In this document: positions 1 to 10,419 of the stretch, piece after piece
How the letters are laid out: each line of letters opens with the position of its first letter
Numbering within the stretch: the first letter of the stretch is position 1
Assembly: GCA_949358305.1 (NCBI GenBank)
Contig: OX442315.1
Coordinates: 2,604,001-2,668,000, forward strand
Source of the DNA: Strigamia acuminata
Taxonomy: Eukaryota > Arthropoda > Chilopoda > Geophilomorpha > Linotaeniidae
Length of the DNA stretch: 64,000 bases
Direction: 5' to 3'
Notes under the pieces: model-generated
The model's database searches: none
Told to the model about the DNA's origin: nothing
Seen by the model: the letters and a program-made list of their open reading frames with translations, nothing else
Made by a program: the position numbers and the translations under genes

Positions 1-1646
1 GTTTTCCATAGGGTACAGAATCTCAAGCTCATGGCGCCGGAATATTTCGGACATCTGAGTGAAAATACGGTCTGGGCGCATCGTACATCCATTTCGGTCG
101 AATCCCTGGAGATAACGTGGCTTTAGAGATGCGCATCCTTCAGACGACGTTGATCCGTTTGAGACCGCTGAAATGGCCTTAGCAATTGGATTAGAAATCT
201 TGCTTTCCAATTTCTTGACGTCGTGGATCTTTGCGCACTCCTCCGCATCTTTCGCAATTTCGGCAGCAATATTCGCGATGGATGAAGACGGTGTGAAATT
301 CAACAACGCCTTAATGTCTTGGTCAACCTGTGGGGAAAAATCAGCCCTAATTAGTTTTTTGTTAAAATCAGCAATTGTGTCCATTTGTGTGTTTGAAGTT
401 GCAATTTTGGAGTACGTAATCGGCACCGATGTCGCAGCAACTGAAGTCATCATCTTGGGCGTCACATTCGACTGAGTCACAGTGGTGACATCGACAGGTC
501 GGGCAGCTTGGCTCGATTCAGACGTCTCAATCAAAGATGATTTGTTTTTTACGACATAAAAATAAGGAATGACGATTGGCGCAGCAGTGGTCACCGTTGT
601 AATGTTGGTTGACTTCGCCTCCGCCGCCGTCACACTCGATTCCGTTTTGATGATCGGGGTCGACATCGTGTTGATATTGCTAATTTTTTCTCTTTCTTTT
701 CTATTTTCTTCATTTTTTACTACCTTTCTAGATACCCGGTCGTGCAACGAAAGTTCCTTAGTCGATTCGATGACAGGCAAGGCAATAGGCGCTCCACCAA
801 CCGCTCCGTTTTCCTCGACGATGACTGAAGAGACGTCCAATGCTGGTCCGGATCGTCCCGTCACAAAGTGAGTGTCTCGATTCGCCTCCGCTCCAATTCT
901 TTTCGTTACTTTCTGCGTATATTCCTTCAAACGGTGCGTGCTTCGCTCCTCGTACGTGTGTCGTGGACGCAGATTTGAATGTTGAAACGGCAAATCGGCC
1001 GCAACTCTCTCTGGCTCTGAATATGCTCTTTTTGCATCCGCGACCACATTGGGCGCCGTCAAATACAGTTCTATACCCGATTCCACATCGTAGGTCTTTC
1101 CTTCAGGCGTCACAAACTGGTCCGGAAGTTCGGCAGGTTGCTCGCCGGCAATTATGTAGGCTCCCTCCGGATATTTCCAAGTCAACGGCCGGATTCCCTT
1201 CTCCTTCGCCAATTGCTTTATGCGTGCCAAATATGACGCGTGCGCATGACGAAAACGAGCGATGGCGTTTGCACTGCCGAACGGAATCCTCGGCGGCGGA
1301 AAATCCACTCCAGCCAACGAAGTTTTATCTATTGATTCATAACCAAGTACATACGCGAACATAAGGCGCATCCATTTCCGAAATTTGCAACGGCGCAAGT
1401 CACCGCCGCCCCGACACGCTCGGCATTCTCGTGGCGCCCGCAGTTGGTAAATCTCAAATCCGGTACCGCTACAAACTGGACACAGTTCATAGTTTGGAAA
1501 ACTTTGGTCGTTTGGGTGGTCCGGATGAAAGCGTGGCACCAGTCCTTCGCCCGACGCTTCGATTGGTGGTATTGGCAGGTACTTTGGATAACCTTTTTGT
1601 GTTGGTTTTGGAATCGTAATTGTTACTTTTGGATCGTAGGACGCCA
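1..1646 (-). CDS. Element A third ORF (env position), CxxC zinc-ribbon-like protein, partial
   Basis: An uninterrupted minus-strand frame of at least 548 codons starts at the ATG at 1646 (MASYDPKV) and runs off the left edge. It is the third ORF of element A, 534 nt downstream of pol, where errantiviruses carry env. No signal peptide, transmembrane segment or furin-like site is visible. Residues about 55-80 hold CPVCSGTGF followed by CRACRGGG (coordinates about 1405-1485), a paired CxxCxGxG-type arrangement resembling a DnaJ-type or zinc-ribbon fold. The middle is Ser/Thr/Ala-rich and probably disordered. A pyrimidine tract ending TTTTAG lies just upstream of the ATG and could be a splice acceptor for a subgenomic mRNA. 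Function unknown; the ORF3 of element C shares the motif. The reading frame is certain, the function is not. Confidence 0.75.
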
Positions 1647-2179
1647 TAATAAATTATTGTAAAGTGAAACTAAAAGAAAATGGAAATTTTCCAGGAAAGA
1701 AAAAGTTATTTTAGCGAAAATATTCAATTAAAATTAAATTGTTGTGAGATAGAAAGTACTTACGGGTGATAGACGCACAATTTCTAACAATATTAATCCA
1801 ATTTGGGTGATTGTTAAGTTTTTGAGGCGCGACTATTCAGACGCAAATTAAAATGTGGCTAAGTCGTGCCCTCACATGTCTTTAATACACGCGGTCTCGC
1901 TACGGGGTCGCCTCGTCATAAAATATGACACGGACCTCTCGCGTGAACGAGATTTAATCACGCACTTCGAAGAAGCATGAGTTTGGACTTAGTAAATTTT
2001 TGTATCATCATTTTAAATTGATGAATTTCAAATTCCTAAACTAATCTTTACTTACTATTTTCAGCGTCTATCCTCCGTAAATATTTGGTTTAAAGCAGGG
2101 AAAATTATAAACACAGGAAGGAAAGAAGGTTGGGTAAAGCAAAGAAAGAAATAAAATTATAAAATGAAAAGAAATTAAG
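1647..2179. other. Element A pol-ORF3 intergenic segment
   Basis: About 530 nt between the pol stop and ORF3 on the minus strand. No ORF is supported. The only notable signal is the pyrimidine-AG tract close to the ORF3 start. Confidence 0.5.
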
Positions 2180-5068
2180 TTATTTTATCGAAAATGAAGC
2201 GATGATGGTTTCAATTTCCGATGTAAACGCAGCAACATGTTTTTCGATCATTGTTGCGTCAGTTTGGTCTAGATCATCATCACTATTGAACCAATGGCGC
2301 AATTCCACGACGTTATACGGCAGCATTCGACGACCATCCTTGTCCATAAGAATGACAGTGTTGGGTCCAGTTAATTTATGGATTACGTAAACGCCTTCCG
2401 TCCTCTGTCGAAGTCCTGCAGCAAACTGTCGGTCCGCTGATGACAATTGTCGATTTTTAATAGACACAAAATCGCCTGGTTTGAAATCGTGTGGTCTTCT
2501 TTTTCGATCGAACCAACGTTTATGTCTAATTTGAGCTTTTTGTAAATTTGCAGTGGCATTATTTCGCAATTCTCTCATCAATTCATGCGTCTCTCGCGCT
2601 CGTGCTGGCGGCAGCGGCTGTCCATCGTCGGTGTCCGAATCGAAATCACCTGGATAACGCGCCTCTTGTCCCGTCACCATTTGATAAGGAGAATATTGAA
2701 GCGAAGCTTGATATGCTGAGTTGATTGCTAACACAAAATATCCAATGTGAACGTCCCAGCGCACATGCTCCTCAATATAAGCTAAAATGCAGTTTTTTAA
2801 TGCTTGGTTTAATCTTTCGGCTAAGTTCCCTTGTGGATGATAAACAGCCGTGTAGCGATTGATGGCGCCAAAACTCTGACATGCAGCCTGGAATTCCATT
2901 GATCGGAAAGCTGGCGCATTATCACTGATGATAACTTTTGGAAATGCCCATCGCTGAATAAATCCTTGCAATTGTTTGATTGTTGTTTTCCAGTCAGATG
3001 TCTCGGTCAATCTCACATCCAACCATCGACTGGCGGCATCCACAATTACTAATGCGTAACAATGTCCTCCAATCGATCTGGGCTTTTTACCATAATAATC
3101 GATGTAAATTGTGTGAAACAAATGTCGTGGTTTGGCCATAATCATTGGTCCATATGGAAGGCGATTTAACGGCTTAGCTCGTTGACATGGTTCACATTTT
3201 TGAATCCATAGCAAAACGTCTTCCTTCATTTTTGGCCAATAAACTCGGGCCCGGAATCGATGAAGTGTTTTTTCAACTCCTAAATGTCCGCAGCTCGGCG
3301 GGTAATGCAGAGCTTTGAAATATTGTTCGCGTAACATTAGGGGCAAATAGATCTGTCTTCTACGGCGAATTTTATTTATGTCAATCGGTGGATAACGACA
3401 CAACATTCCCTTGTAAATAGCAAAATCTACGGCACGATACCTGATACGCGCTGCTTGCACTTGGTCGTTGGGCAAATGTCCTTGATCAAGATATTCGATT
3501 AATTCGGCGCTCCACGTGTCTTCGTGTTGTCGACGAATTATTTCGTTAATAGTTGGTATTAGACGAAATGATTGGTGGTCTTGCGGCGCCTCATGGAGTC
3601 GCTCGGCCTCATCTTCTTCTTCGTCTTGTTGTTCATCAGCAACAGGGCGTCTCGTCGCATTTCTCTGAAATTGTGATCGATCTTGACGCACTTGCTGTGG
3701 CATAAATCCTGCACGCCCCATCCATGCTGGTTGATAAGTTGTCGAATCGTCCGACAAATCCGAATCTGGACCTCCATATCCGTCAAAATTCGGTCGTGCA
3801 GCTCCAGATGGTCCTGCAGGTGGGCTCAACACATCAGGAGTTGGAAACGATGCAGTTGGCACATTTGGCGATGGCAGAGGCGACATTAAAGGTGGCAATG
3901 GTGCAACAGCTCCAGGAGGCGTCGAAACTTGTCTTTGTTGACGCGCTCTGGCTCGAGTTAATACCTGATAATTTGGTGGCGGTCTTTTCTTGTTTTTAGA
4001 ACCCTTTGGCCTGCCCAATTTTGGTTTAATTTGCTGTTGTCGTCTTTGTGCTCTTGTCATCACAGCTGCGTTATTTTGTTGTTGTGCCGCAGCCAATCCA
4101 ACTCCAATAATGTTGATTATTGGTAATTTTGGCCAATCATCTGGGTCGTCAAAATAGGCGATGTAGCATGTTTCATCAACGAGAGGCGAGTCGTCTGCAT
4201 CCAATGGTTCCGATGGTTCCACAGGCGCACGGCCAAGGGCATCCGCAACACGATTCTGCGCTCCTGAACAGTAAAGAAATGTAAATTTGTACTCACTGAG
4301 GGACAGAACCCATCGTGCCAGGCGTCCCCTTGGTTCTCGCTGCTGGAAAAGCCACTTTAACGACAAATGATCGCTTTCTAAATAAAAATTCATCATCTCA
4401 AGATACACACGAAATCTCTTGACCGCCCAAACCGCCGCTAAGCATTCAATCTCGATGACGCTGTAATTCTTTTCAGCAGAATTCAATGCACGTGATGCAA
4501 AGGCGATTGGTGTTCGTTCACCTTGATCATTTAATTGCATGAGTGCAGCGCCCAAACCCGAATAGCTGGCGTCTGTTTGTAGTATGTATGGCTTGGTCCA
4601 ATCTGGGAATCTTCGATGTAGAGTTGGTTCAGCCAATCCTCTCTTGAGTGAATCAAATGCTTCTTGGTGTTGAATCGTCCAATTCCACTCAGAATCTTTT
4701 TTGAGTAAGGGGCGAAACACCTCGCATGTTTTTGAATAATTTGGGAAAAATGACTGATAATAACCAATCATTCCTTTGAATCTTTGTAATTCTTTGATGT
4801 TGGTAGGCGCCGGAAAATATTGAATTGCCGTCACCTTATTTGGGTTTGGTTTAATGTGTCCAGCCTCTACAATATGTCCTAAAACTTCGAGCGATGTTCT
4901 GCACAATTCCGTCTTGTTGGCGTTCATCGTGAATCCCGCTTCATCCAAGGCTTGAAGAATTATTTTGAGATGTTGCACATGCTCCTCGAAAGTCTTGCTG
5001 AAAATTATGACGTCATCGAGATAAACGAACACAAATTTGTAAAGATATTTCGACAAAGTCTTGTTCAT
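2180..5068 (-). CDS. pol: Element A pol, downstream part: RT (YLDD onward), RNase H, integrase
   Basis: 962 codons. The frame opens inside the reverse transcriptase, just before the catalytic VYLDDVIIFS box (residues about 13-22). It continues through RNase H (LQTDASYSGLGAALMQ, then an ExxCLAxxWA-type box), a long Pro/Gln/Arg-rich linker, the integrase HHCC zinc domain (HLGVEKTLHRF, then CEPCQRAK) and the D,D-35-E core (IDYYGK, ISDNAPAF, LAERLNQ). The linker holds GRPKGSKNKK, an AT-hook-like basic motif, at about 3985-4016. The first ATG is internal to RT and is not a true start: the upstream half of RT lies in another frame (5065-6999), separated by a one-base deletion near 5110. Assignment to Ty3/gypsy pol is certain. 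Confidence 0.95.
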   Translation of the reverse strand: MNKTLSKYLYKFVFVYLDDVIIFSKTFEEHVQHLKIILQALDEAGFTMNANKTELCRTSLEVLGHIVEAGHIKPNPNKVTAIQYFPAPTNIKELQRFKGMIGYYQSFFPNYSKTCEVFRPLLKKDSEWNWTIQHQEAFDSLKRGLAEPTLHRRFPDWTKPYILQTDASYSGLGAALMQLNDQGERTPIAFASRALNSAEKNYSVIEIECLAAVWAVKRFRVYLEMMNFYLESDHLSLKWLFQQREPRGRLARWVLSLSEYKFTFLYCSGAQNRVADALGRAPVEPSEPLDADDSPLVDETCYIAYFDDPDDWPKLPIINIIGVGLAAAQQQNNAAVMTRAQRRQQQIKPKLGRPKGSKNKKRPPPNYQVLTRARARQQRQVSTPPGAVAPLPPLMSPLPSPNVPTASFPTPDVLSPPAGPSGAARPNFDGYGGPDSDLSDDSTTYQPAWMGRAGFMPQQVRQDRSQFQRNATRRPVADEQQDEEEDEAERLHEAPQDHQSFRLIPTINEIIRRQHEDTWSAELIEYLDQGHLPNDQVQAARIRYRAVDFAIYKGMLCRYPPIDINKIRRRRQIYLPLMLREQYFKALHYPPSCGHLGVEKTLHRFRARVYWPKMKEDVLLWIQKCEPCQRAKPLNRLPYGPMIMAKPRHLFHTIYIDYYGKKPRSIGGHCYALVIVDAASRWLDVRLTETSDWKTTIKQLQGFIQRWAFPKVIISDNAPAFRSMEFQAACQSFGAINRYTAVYHPQGNLAERLNQALKNCILAYIEEHVRWDVHIGYFVLAINSAYQASLQYSPYQMVTGQEARYPGDFDSDTDDGQPLPPARARETHELMRELRNNATANLQKAQIRHKRWFDRKRRPHDFKPGDFVSIKNRQLSSADRQFAAGLRQRTEGVYVIHKLTGPNTVILMDKDGRRMLPYNVVELRHWFNSDDDLDQTDATMIEKHVAAFTSEIETIIASFSIK

Positions 5069-6999
5069 GGCTCTCTGCAGAGTTGCTGGACCATTAATGG
5101 GTCCAAACGGATTCTCACATATTCGAAAAGTCCTCTGTGCGTAATAAATGCGAGAAATCTCTCGTCACCTGGACGCACTCCAATCTGGTGGAAAGCTTCT
5201 CGTCCATCTATGATCGAAAACCAATTTGATCCTCCTAAATAAGAAAATATATTATCGATGTCGGGTAGTGGGTAGACATCGTGTAAAGTTTGAGCATTCA
5301 TGGGCCTAAAATCCATAGCTGTACGCCAATCTCCAGTCTTCTTTGGAACAACAACAGGCGCCACTGCACAATCACTTTTTGATCGACGAATAATGCCTTG
5401 TTTTAGTTTTTGGTCCAAATAAGCGTCAATTACCATCTTTTTTGCTGGGTTAACGGGTCTTACAGGCACATGAATTGGTCTAAAGTCCGGTTTTAAATTT
5501 ACTTCAAACTGAGTGTTGTTACATAATCCAACCTCCTCACGAAATACTTTCGAAATTGGTCGAAGAGTCTGAATTAATAAACGAATTTGGGGTACCGTCA
5601 ATGATGACCACAGCTGGTCGTAAATCCAATCCAGTTGCGTTGGATCACTGCTTGGTTGATATTGTAGTACGTTAACATCCAGAGGCGGCTCCGAAATCGT
5701 CGAATGATCGTGTACTCTGGCCATGAGCGCATTTTCATCCACACGACGCAAAAGCTGTCTTCCCTGCGTGTTAAGTTGTTTTATTGTTGGTGACAATTCA
5801 TAAAGGCGTCTCCGCTGTCGTCTTGCACGTCTGCGTTGGCTAAGCGTCGAAAACAATGATGAATTGAATTTTCTTGATTTTTTAATAGAATCCTTCCTCT
5901 TTGGTGACCATATAAATGACCATTGATCTCGTGTACGATTCCGAATCCTCTTGATTTGGTGCTGAGCATCGTCATTTGGATATTCGAAAATCTCTTGCGA
6001 CAAAGGTCGATGTTCTAGAAGAATACAATTAATGTTATTAATTACTACCTTGGGTACATCTCTAGTGCTGTCCTTTGTATCATTGGGTTTCTTGATGAGA
6101 AACAAAAGAACAGATTCTGACTTGTTAGCTTGTTCTAAAGTCATGAATTGTCTTCGCTCTTGTGATCCCTTTAAATACCACTGGCACAATTCAAAGTCTG
6201 TGCACAGACCAACCGCTCTGCAGAAATCTCTTCCCAGCAGAAGGTCCTCTGATGTTTTGGGTATAATTAAGCAAATGAAAGAAATAACGGCCAAGGGTGC
6301 GCGCACCGACAGTTTAACAGATCCCTTAACTGGAATTTTGTCATCGGCCGCCGTACGCACTGTTTCGTGAAGTTCGAGCAATTCCAAACCCATATTGGCT
6401 TTAAGTTTGTTAAATAATGACTCTGACATTACACATGTCTGAGCGCCTGAATCCAAAAGTGCAACAAAACTCACGTTAGCCCATGTTATTTTGATATATG
6501 GTGCTTCTCTATTAAAGCGATCAATCTTCGTAATTTCGATTCTTGGCTCTTCGGATTTTTGCAATTCCTCGGGCGACAAAAGAACGAAGTTTGTTTGCAA
6601 CGTCTCACTCTGCGTTGTCAACGAAGTTGGTTTTTTGGGGGTTTCCTTGGCTTTCACAGACGAAAGTTGCGCTGATTTTGTTAGTTGTGGTGTTACGACA
6701 CCGGGTGTTTTTGTTTTTGATTTACTTGAATCTGATTTGATTAATGTAGTTAATTTAATGTCAGTAGACGGTGTTAATGATTTGTTGTTGTCTTCTCGAA
6801 CAGCAGATGGCGCCTCTGGTGTCGGAGTAGACTGTGTTGTACTTCCATCGACGTCTGGTGATTCTTCAGTCTTCTTCTCAGTAGAGTCCTTGATGTTTAT
6901 ATCCGACCCACTCTCTGGACTCATGCTTTGAGCAGGCCACTTGCGTTTCCCGACTGACGACTCCATTCCTTGCCACAAACGGGGCACACAGGCCTCCAT
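5065..6999 (-). CDS. pol: Element A pol, upstream part: protease and N-terminal RT
   Basis: 644 codons in the -1 frame relative to gag. A Ser/Thr/Lys-rich leader (residues 20-140) precedes a retropepsin with ALLDSGAQTC (about 180-189), then a linker and the first half of RT (primer-grip and palm start, WRTAMDFRPMN about residue 560, then FSIIDGREAFHQIG). The frame ends at 5065 inside the conserved MPFG-type box of RT: one base is missing there, so the rest of RT is read in the next frame. Translation begins in gag and enters this frame at the slippery site 6945-6951, so the nominal ATG at 6999 is probably not used. Confidence 0.92.
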   Translation of the reverse strand: MEACVPRLWQGMESSVGKRKWPAQSMSPESGSDINIKDSTEKKTEESPDVDGSTTQSTPTPEAPSAVREDNNKSLTPSTDIKLTTLIKSDSSKSKTKTPGVVTPQLTKSAQLSSVKAKETPKKPTSLTTQSETLQTNFVLLSPEELQKSEEPRIEITKIDRFNREAPYIKITWANVSFVALLDSGAQTCVMSESLFNKLKANMGLELLELHETVRTAADDKIPVKGSVKLSVRAPLAVISFICLIIPKTSEDLLLGRDFCRAVGLCTDFELCQWYLKGSQERRQFMTLEQANKSESVLLFLIKKPNDTKDSTRDVPKVVINNINCILLEHRPLSQEIFEYPNDDAQHQIKRIRNRTRDQWSFIWSPKRKDSIKKSRKFNSSLFSTLSQRRRARRQRRRLYELSPTIKQLNTQGRQLLRRVDENALMARVHDHSTISEPPLDVNVLQYQPSSDPTQLDWIYDQLWSSLTVPQIRLLIQTLRPISKVFREEVGLCNNTQFEVNLKPDFRPIHVPVRPVNPAKKMVIDAYLDQKLKQGIIRRSKSDCAVAPVVVPKKTGDWRTAMDFRPMNAQTLHDVYPLPDIDNIFSYLGGSNWFSIIDGREAFHQIGVRPGDERFLAFITHRGLFEYVRIRLDPLMVQQLCREP

Positions 7000-8837
7000 G
7001 ATTGCCTGTCAGACATGTACCATTTGTCTGTTGGTGTTTTTCTCCACATAGCATTCTTCGGGAGCTTTGGCTCTGAAGGCGCTTCTTTAGCGGCTGGAAA
7101 AATGACAACGTCCTTGGGACATGTGTGCTGTGTATCCGTTCTAGGTGTTGGCGCAGTAGTCGCAGTCATGGCGTGGACATCAGATTTTTGTGCTGCCGCT
7201 GATGCAGACTCCTTTGGCGGGTCCTTATTGGTTTCCTCGCTGTTGGGATCTTCTGGATCGAGCGCGCACGCCGACATGTCCTCTAGCAATGCTGTAAATA
7301 CTTTGTTGAATCTTGAAAAACGACCAGACCTGGACGAAGTAGATTGTTGATTTAACTTCTCCTCCTCCGTCCTGGTACGTGTGGCAGGACCCACTCCTGC
7401 GGGTAAAGGCATCTCTTGGTCCGAAACTCCGCACTGTTTGTACTCAAAAGTCCGCAACGAATCCAACTGAAGGCGATTATCGACGTCGTTGCCCATTTTG
7501 ACTGCGTCGTCGATCGTCCTGATGCACCAAGAGCGCATTAATTGTACAACTTGAGTTTGCATCATGCCCTGAACTCGTTCCCACTGCAAGCCCTTGTCCT
7601 TGTATCCAGCAATATTTAAATAATGAATCATCTCGCTGAGGAACGACATAGTTGATTCCCCTGGCTTTTGTTTGCGCTGAGACAACTTAACATTAGCTAA
7701 AGCTGAATTAATGGAAAATACCTGCCTGAAAACTAATTCAAAGTCCTCCCAATTGTTAGGTTTTGGAGTTAGAGCCATCCACCAACGTTGCGCTCTATTT
7801 CGGAGCGCGAGAACCACGTATACTTTCAAATATATTCCTTCCGGTGCTCCCATGGTAAACATGTGCGCATATAGCTTACCTAGGAACAAGTCCACTGTGT
7901 CGAAAGTAGCCTCATCCGGATCAAAGTATGGAATTTTTTCAACTTTAAGTTTATACCTTCCAACCTGAGCGGCTTGACGCTGATCTTCCGACTCCAACGA
8001 GAGTTGAGATCTCGTGTGAGGCAGCTGTCTTGAGGCGCTGAGTGGTATGCCTTGACTACCTCCTTGAGCGGAATCCGGGTCAGGATTCGGTGGTGGGTCC
8101 CGTGGAACATTGGAAGTCGTGTCTCCCTGTTGTGAATGTTGTTGGCGTCGTCTCGGAGAATAAGAGCCAGTGCGTCGTGGTCCTGACGCACGTCCAGTAT
8201 CTCCAAAAGAAAAGTCGGCTTCCCGAGCGCCCTCTCGACCACGACGTGTGGCCCCTGAACCTGCTTCTGGTGCTGGTGGTTCAGGCTGAGTTCGCTCGTT
8301 GTGCGAATGGATAAATTCCTCCACTCTGTCGTTCAGCTCGCGTCTAATTTGCCTCATCGACTCGAGCAACTCCTGGCGAAGTTCGTGTTGTAACTCCCTT
8401 CTATCCTCTCGTAATACTCTCATCAATGCTTCCATCGTCAGTGCAGGTGGATTCCTTCGATGTTGTTGTGGTTCCGGTTGCATAAACGCAGGTTGGTAGG
8501 GAGGCGGCGGTCCTCGTTGAATGTCTTCTCGAACCGCTCGCATTCCGTCCACAATTTGTCTTCTTTCCATGAGTGAGTCCTGCAAATGGCGTCTATTTTC
8601 CTCCCATTGATCTCGTGCCGCAGCCGCTTCCCGTTCATGTTGGAGTTGATCCGCTTCCATTTGAGCGTATGTCCTCCAAGGATTGGAAAATGGTACGTCT
8701 GTGGATATTGGTTGTACTAGTAAATCCTGCTGCTGGTCCGGCTCATGTGTTGGTGAGTCTGGAAGTGGCAAAGTATGCGCTTGTTCGGCTTCTACGTCCG
8801 AAACACTGGATTGCGACAAAGCGTCGCGTGAAGCCAT
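6921..8837 (-). CDS. gag: Element A gag
   Basis: 638 codons from the ATG at 8837, about 150 nt inside the 5' LTR, to a TGA at 6921. The N-terminal half is Gln/Arg/Pro-rich with a likely coiled coil (REDRRELQHELRQELLESM, about residue 145). Residues about 295-420 are the retrotransposon gag capsid domain (IPYFDPDEATFDTVDLFLGK, then RAQRWWMAL). There is no complete CCHC knuckle: only CPVCGKEW close to the C terminus. The slippery heptamer for entry to pol lies eight codons before the stop. Confidence 0.92.
   Translation of the reverse strand: MASRDALSQSSVSDVEAEQAHTLPLPDSPTHEPDQQQDLLVQPISTDVPFSNPWRTYAQMEADQLQHEREAAAARDQWEENRRHLQDSLMERRQIVDGMRAVREDIQRGPPPPYQPAFMQPEPQQHRRNPPALTMEALMRVLREDRRELQHELRQELLESMRQIRRELNDRVEEFIHSHNERTQPEPPAPEAGSGATRRGREGAREADFSFGDTGRASGPRRTGSYSPRRRQQHSQQGDTTSNVPRDPPPNPDPDSAQGGSQGIPLSASRQLPHTRSQLSLESEDQRQAAQVGRYKLKVEKIPYFDPDEATFDTVDLFLGKLYAHMFTMGAPEGIYLKVYVVLALRNRAQRWWMALTPKPNNWEDFELVFRQVFSINSALANVKLSQRKQKPGESTMSFLSEMIHYLNIAGYKDKGLQWERVQGMMQTQVVQLMRSWCIRTIDDAVKMGNDVDNRLQLDSLRTFEYKQCGVSDQEMPLPAGVGPATRTRTEEEKLNQQSTSSRSGRFSRFNKVFTALLEDMSACALDPEDPNSEETNKDPPKESASAAAQKSDVHAMTATTAPTPRTDTQHTCPKDVVIFPAAKEAPSEPKLPKNAMWRKTPTDKWYMSDRQSWRPVCPVCGKEWSRQSGNASGLLKA
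6945..6951 (-). promoter_or_regulatory. Element A -1 frameshift heptamer G GGA AAC
   Basis: On the minus strand gag reads TCG GGA AAC. The heptamer is in the X XXY YYZ phase, and slipping by one base gives exactly the pol frame (GGG AAA CGC). It lies inside the gag/pol overlap (6921-6999). A downstream structure is less obvious than in C and D. Confidence 0.8.
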
Positions 8838-8958
8838 GTTGAAATAATAATATGTGTGCCGGCAAAAATAAGTAATTAATTAAATAAATATAACGACCTA
8901 TACTTGCGTAGTCTTCACTGAAGAAAATGGTGGTTTGTGTTCTCTTAGAACACGTTTC

Positions 8959-8983
8959 GAGTTGAATCCTGTCTAGCTCGCCA
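8959..8983 (-). promoter_or_regulatory. Element A primer binding site
   Basis: On the minus strand TGGCGAGCTAGACAGGATTC follows the LTR end after a 4-nt spacer. It begins with the complement of tRNA CCA and reaches a T-arm-like sequence at the right distance. It resembles the tRNA-Ser 3' end with several differences; the tRNA identity is inferred. Confidence 0.6.
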
Positions 8984-8987
8984 AGAT

Positions 8988-10027
8988 TGTCACGTCGTAG
9001 TCGACTTTTTAACAATGGTTTCGGAAATTTAAGAATTTCCAGGGATTGTAATAACCAGAAAATTTAGGTTCGCAGGCGCTGCAACTCTTAAAACTTTGCC
9101 GGGGGTGGTAGCTAGGTTAAGACAGCGTCTATTCGTGAAATCTGTATTTTATGGGTGCAGGATTCAATTCGGGCGCCGTACAAAATGGCGAACGTTGATA
9201 CTTCGAATTTAAGACCAAAATATCGCTCTTCACTAGGGAAAATGTCGTCATATGCTAGGCGTACTTACGAAGAGTATGTTTCTTCTCCTGAACACGCGCA
9301 AACGTTGGGTGAACGCGCAAACAGGTACCAAACCGCAGACAACGTCGTCGAACCGTCGATAATGAAATGAATACGCAATTGAGACGAGTATAAGTTCAAA
9401 ATGTCTAGGCTGAGGAGGAAGTCACAGTCGTGGCATAAAATGTATTGACGAATTAAGACCGTCGAATACGCCGCTTTTCCAGTAATTTGTACGCAAATAA
9501 TGGGCAAATAATAAAGGTTGTGGTTAGATAGCCAACCATGAGAATTCGGGCTGCAATGTGACCGTATGCGTTGAGACGCAACATAAATCGCACTTGGAAA
9601 TCTTCTAGTTGAGACAGAAGATGTTGACTAGTCGAAGGCGAAAATTATTCTCTCTGTCAAAAATGTCTTGACAGAACAAGTCACCTCTGATCACATGTCA
9701 AAGGCCAAGTCAATTCCCAAAGGGGACTGGCAGAAAACAGGCGACCAGGGGTGAAATATGCAAATTTAGAGCGCGATTATATCAACTTATTGCAGAATTC
9801 TCATGATTTGTCTGGATGGGGTGATTAAAACCAGGCCAAATTAAAGATAAATATCAAAAATAAGGAAAATAATACAAAATAAAATAATAAATTTAGATTT
9901 GGGAAAAATAAAATAAAATAAAGAAACTAGAGCAATTTCTCAACAGAATTGGGAAAATTTAAAGGGAAGGCGCAAAATGCGCTAAAAATTTCGAAAATTA
10001 TTACTGTCTAGAGTCAGGACCGTGACA
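8988..10027 (-). repeat. Element A 5' LTR (1040 bp)
   Basis: Bounded by the perfect 7-bp inverted termini TGTCACG and CGTGACA. The primer site adjoins the left edge and a cellular exon adjoins the right edge. Only one copy is in the window, so the length rests on the termini and the flanks. Short ORFs inside are not supported as genes. Confidence 0.8.
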
Positions 10028-10419
10028 GATTGAGTTTTTTCTTCATCACCATCATCAAAAAATGACATGTTTTTGGCTCTCCTTGTTCGCTGACCTTTTC
10101 CCATTGCCGATGGTGAGAGCTCCATTGACTGGTTAGCTGCTACTTTTGAAAGCAAAGTACACTCCTTTTCCAGTTTGGTCTTGCTTTTACCTATTTAAAA
10201 AAAATTAGTTTTTATTGAATATACTTAAAGAGTGTTCTAAACACACCTGTCTTTAAAACCTTGAAAGGAGCACTTTCATCTTCCCATGCCACATCAATAG
10301 TCAAATCGGTCAGAGCATCGGCGAGATCAGTTTGGGTTTTATTGATGATCATGGAATTCGGCACCACACTGAATACATTTTTCTCCTCTACCCATTCTCC
10401 TAATAAGTAATATAGCATA
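10028..10419 (-). CDS. Unassigned minus-strand gene, two exons, cut by element A
   Basis: Minus strand: exon 10247-10419 follows an acceptor (TACTTTCAG) and ends at a GT donor (AAGACAG/GTGTGT). The next exon begins at 10190 after TTTAAATAG and stays open to 10028, where the LTR of element A begins. Phases match across the intron. The first exon encodes YYLLGEWVEEKNVFSVVPNS, reminiscent of the N-terminal SVVP segment in several invertebrate proteins of unknown function, some with BEN domains. The second is Lys/Arg-rich and acidic (FFDDGDEEK). The upstream exon was not located. It lies head-to-head with the CACTA-type transposase gene, so the two may be ORFs of one DNA transposon. Function unknown. 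Confidence 0.55.

Larger units (their letters stand above)
1..10027 (-). mobile_element. Ty3/gypsy LTR retrotransposon A (3' end off window)
   Basis: Read on the minus strand: 5' LTR (8988-10027), primer site, gag, pol, then a third ORF that leaves the window at position 1, so the 3' LTR is not visible. Protein order PR-RT-RNaseH-IN is that of Ty3/gypsy. The element adjoins the exons of an unrelated minus-strand gene at 10028, so it probably inserted into that gene. The 3' target duplication cannot be checked; the four bases after the LTR are GATT. Pol carries a one-base frameshift, so this copy is probably not autonomous. Confidence 0.9.

Noticed and set aside
173-1364. Several plus-strand ORFs at the left edge
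   Set aside because: They are shadows of the minus-strand ORF3 of element A, which is open across the whole segment.
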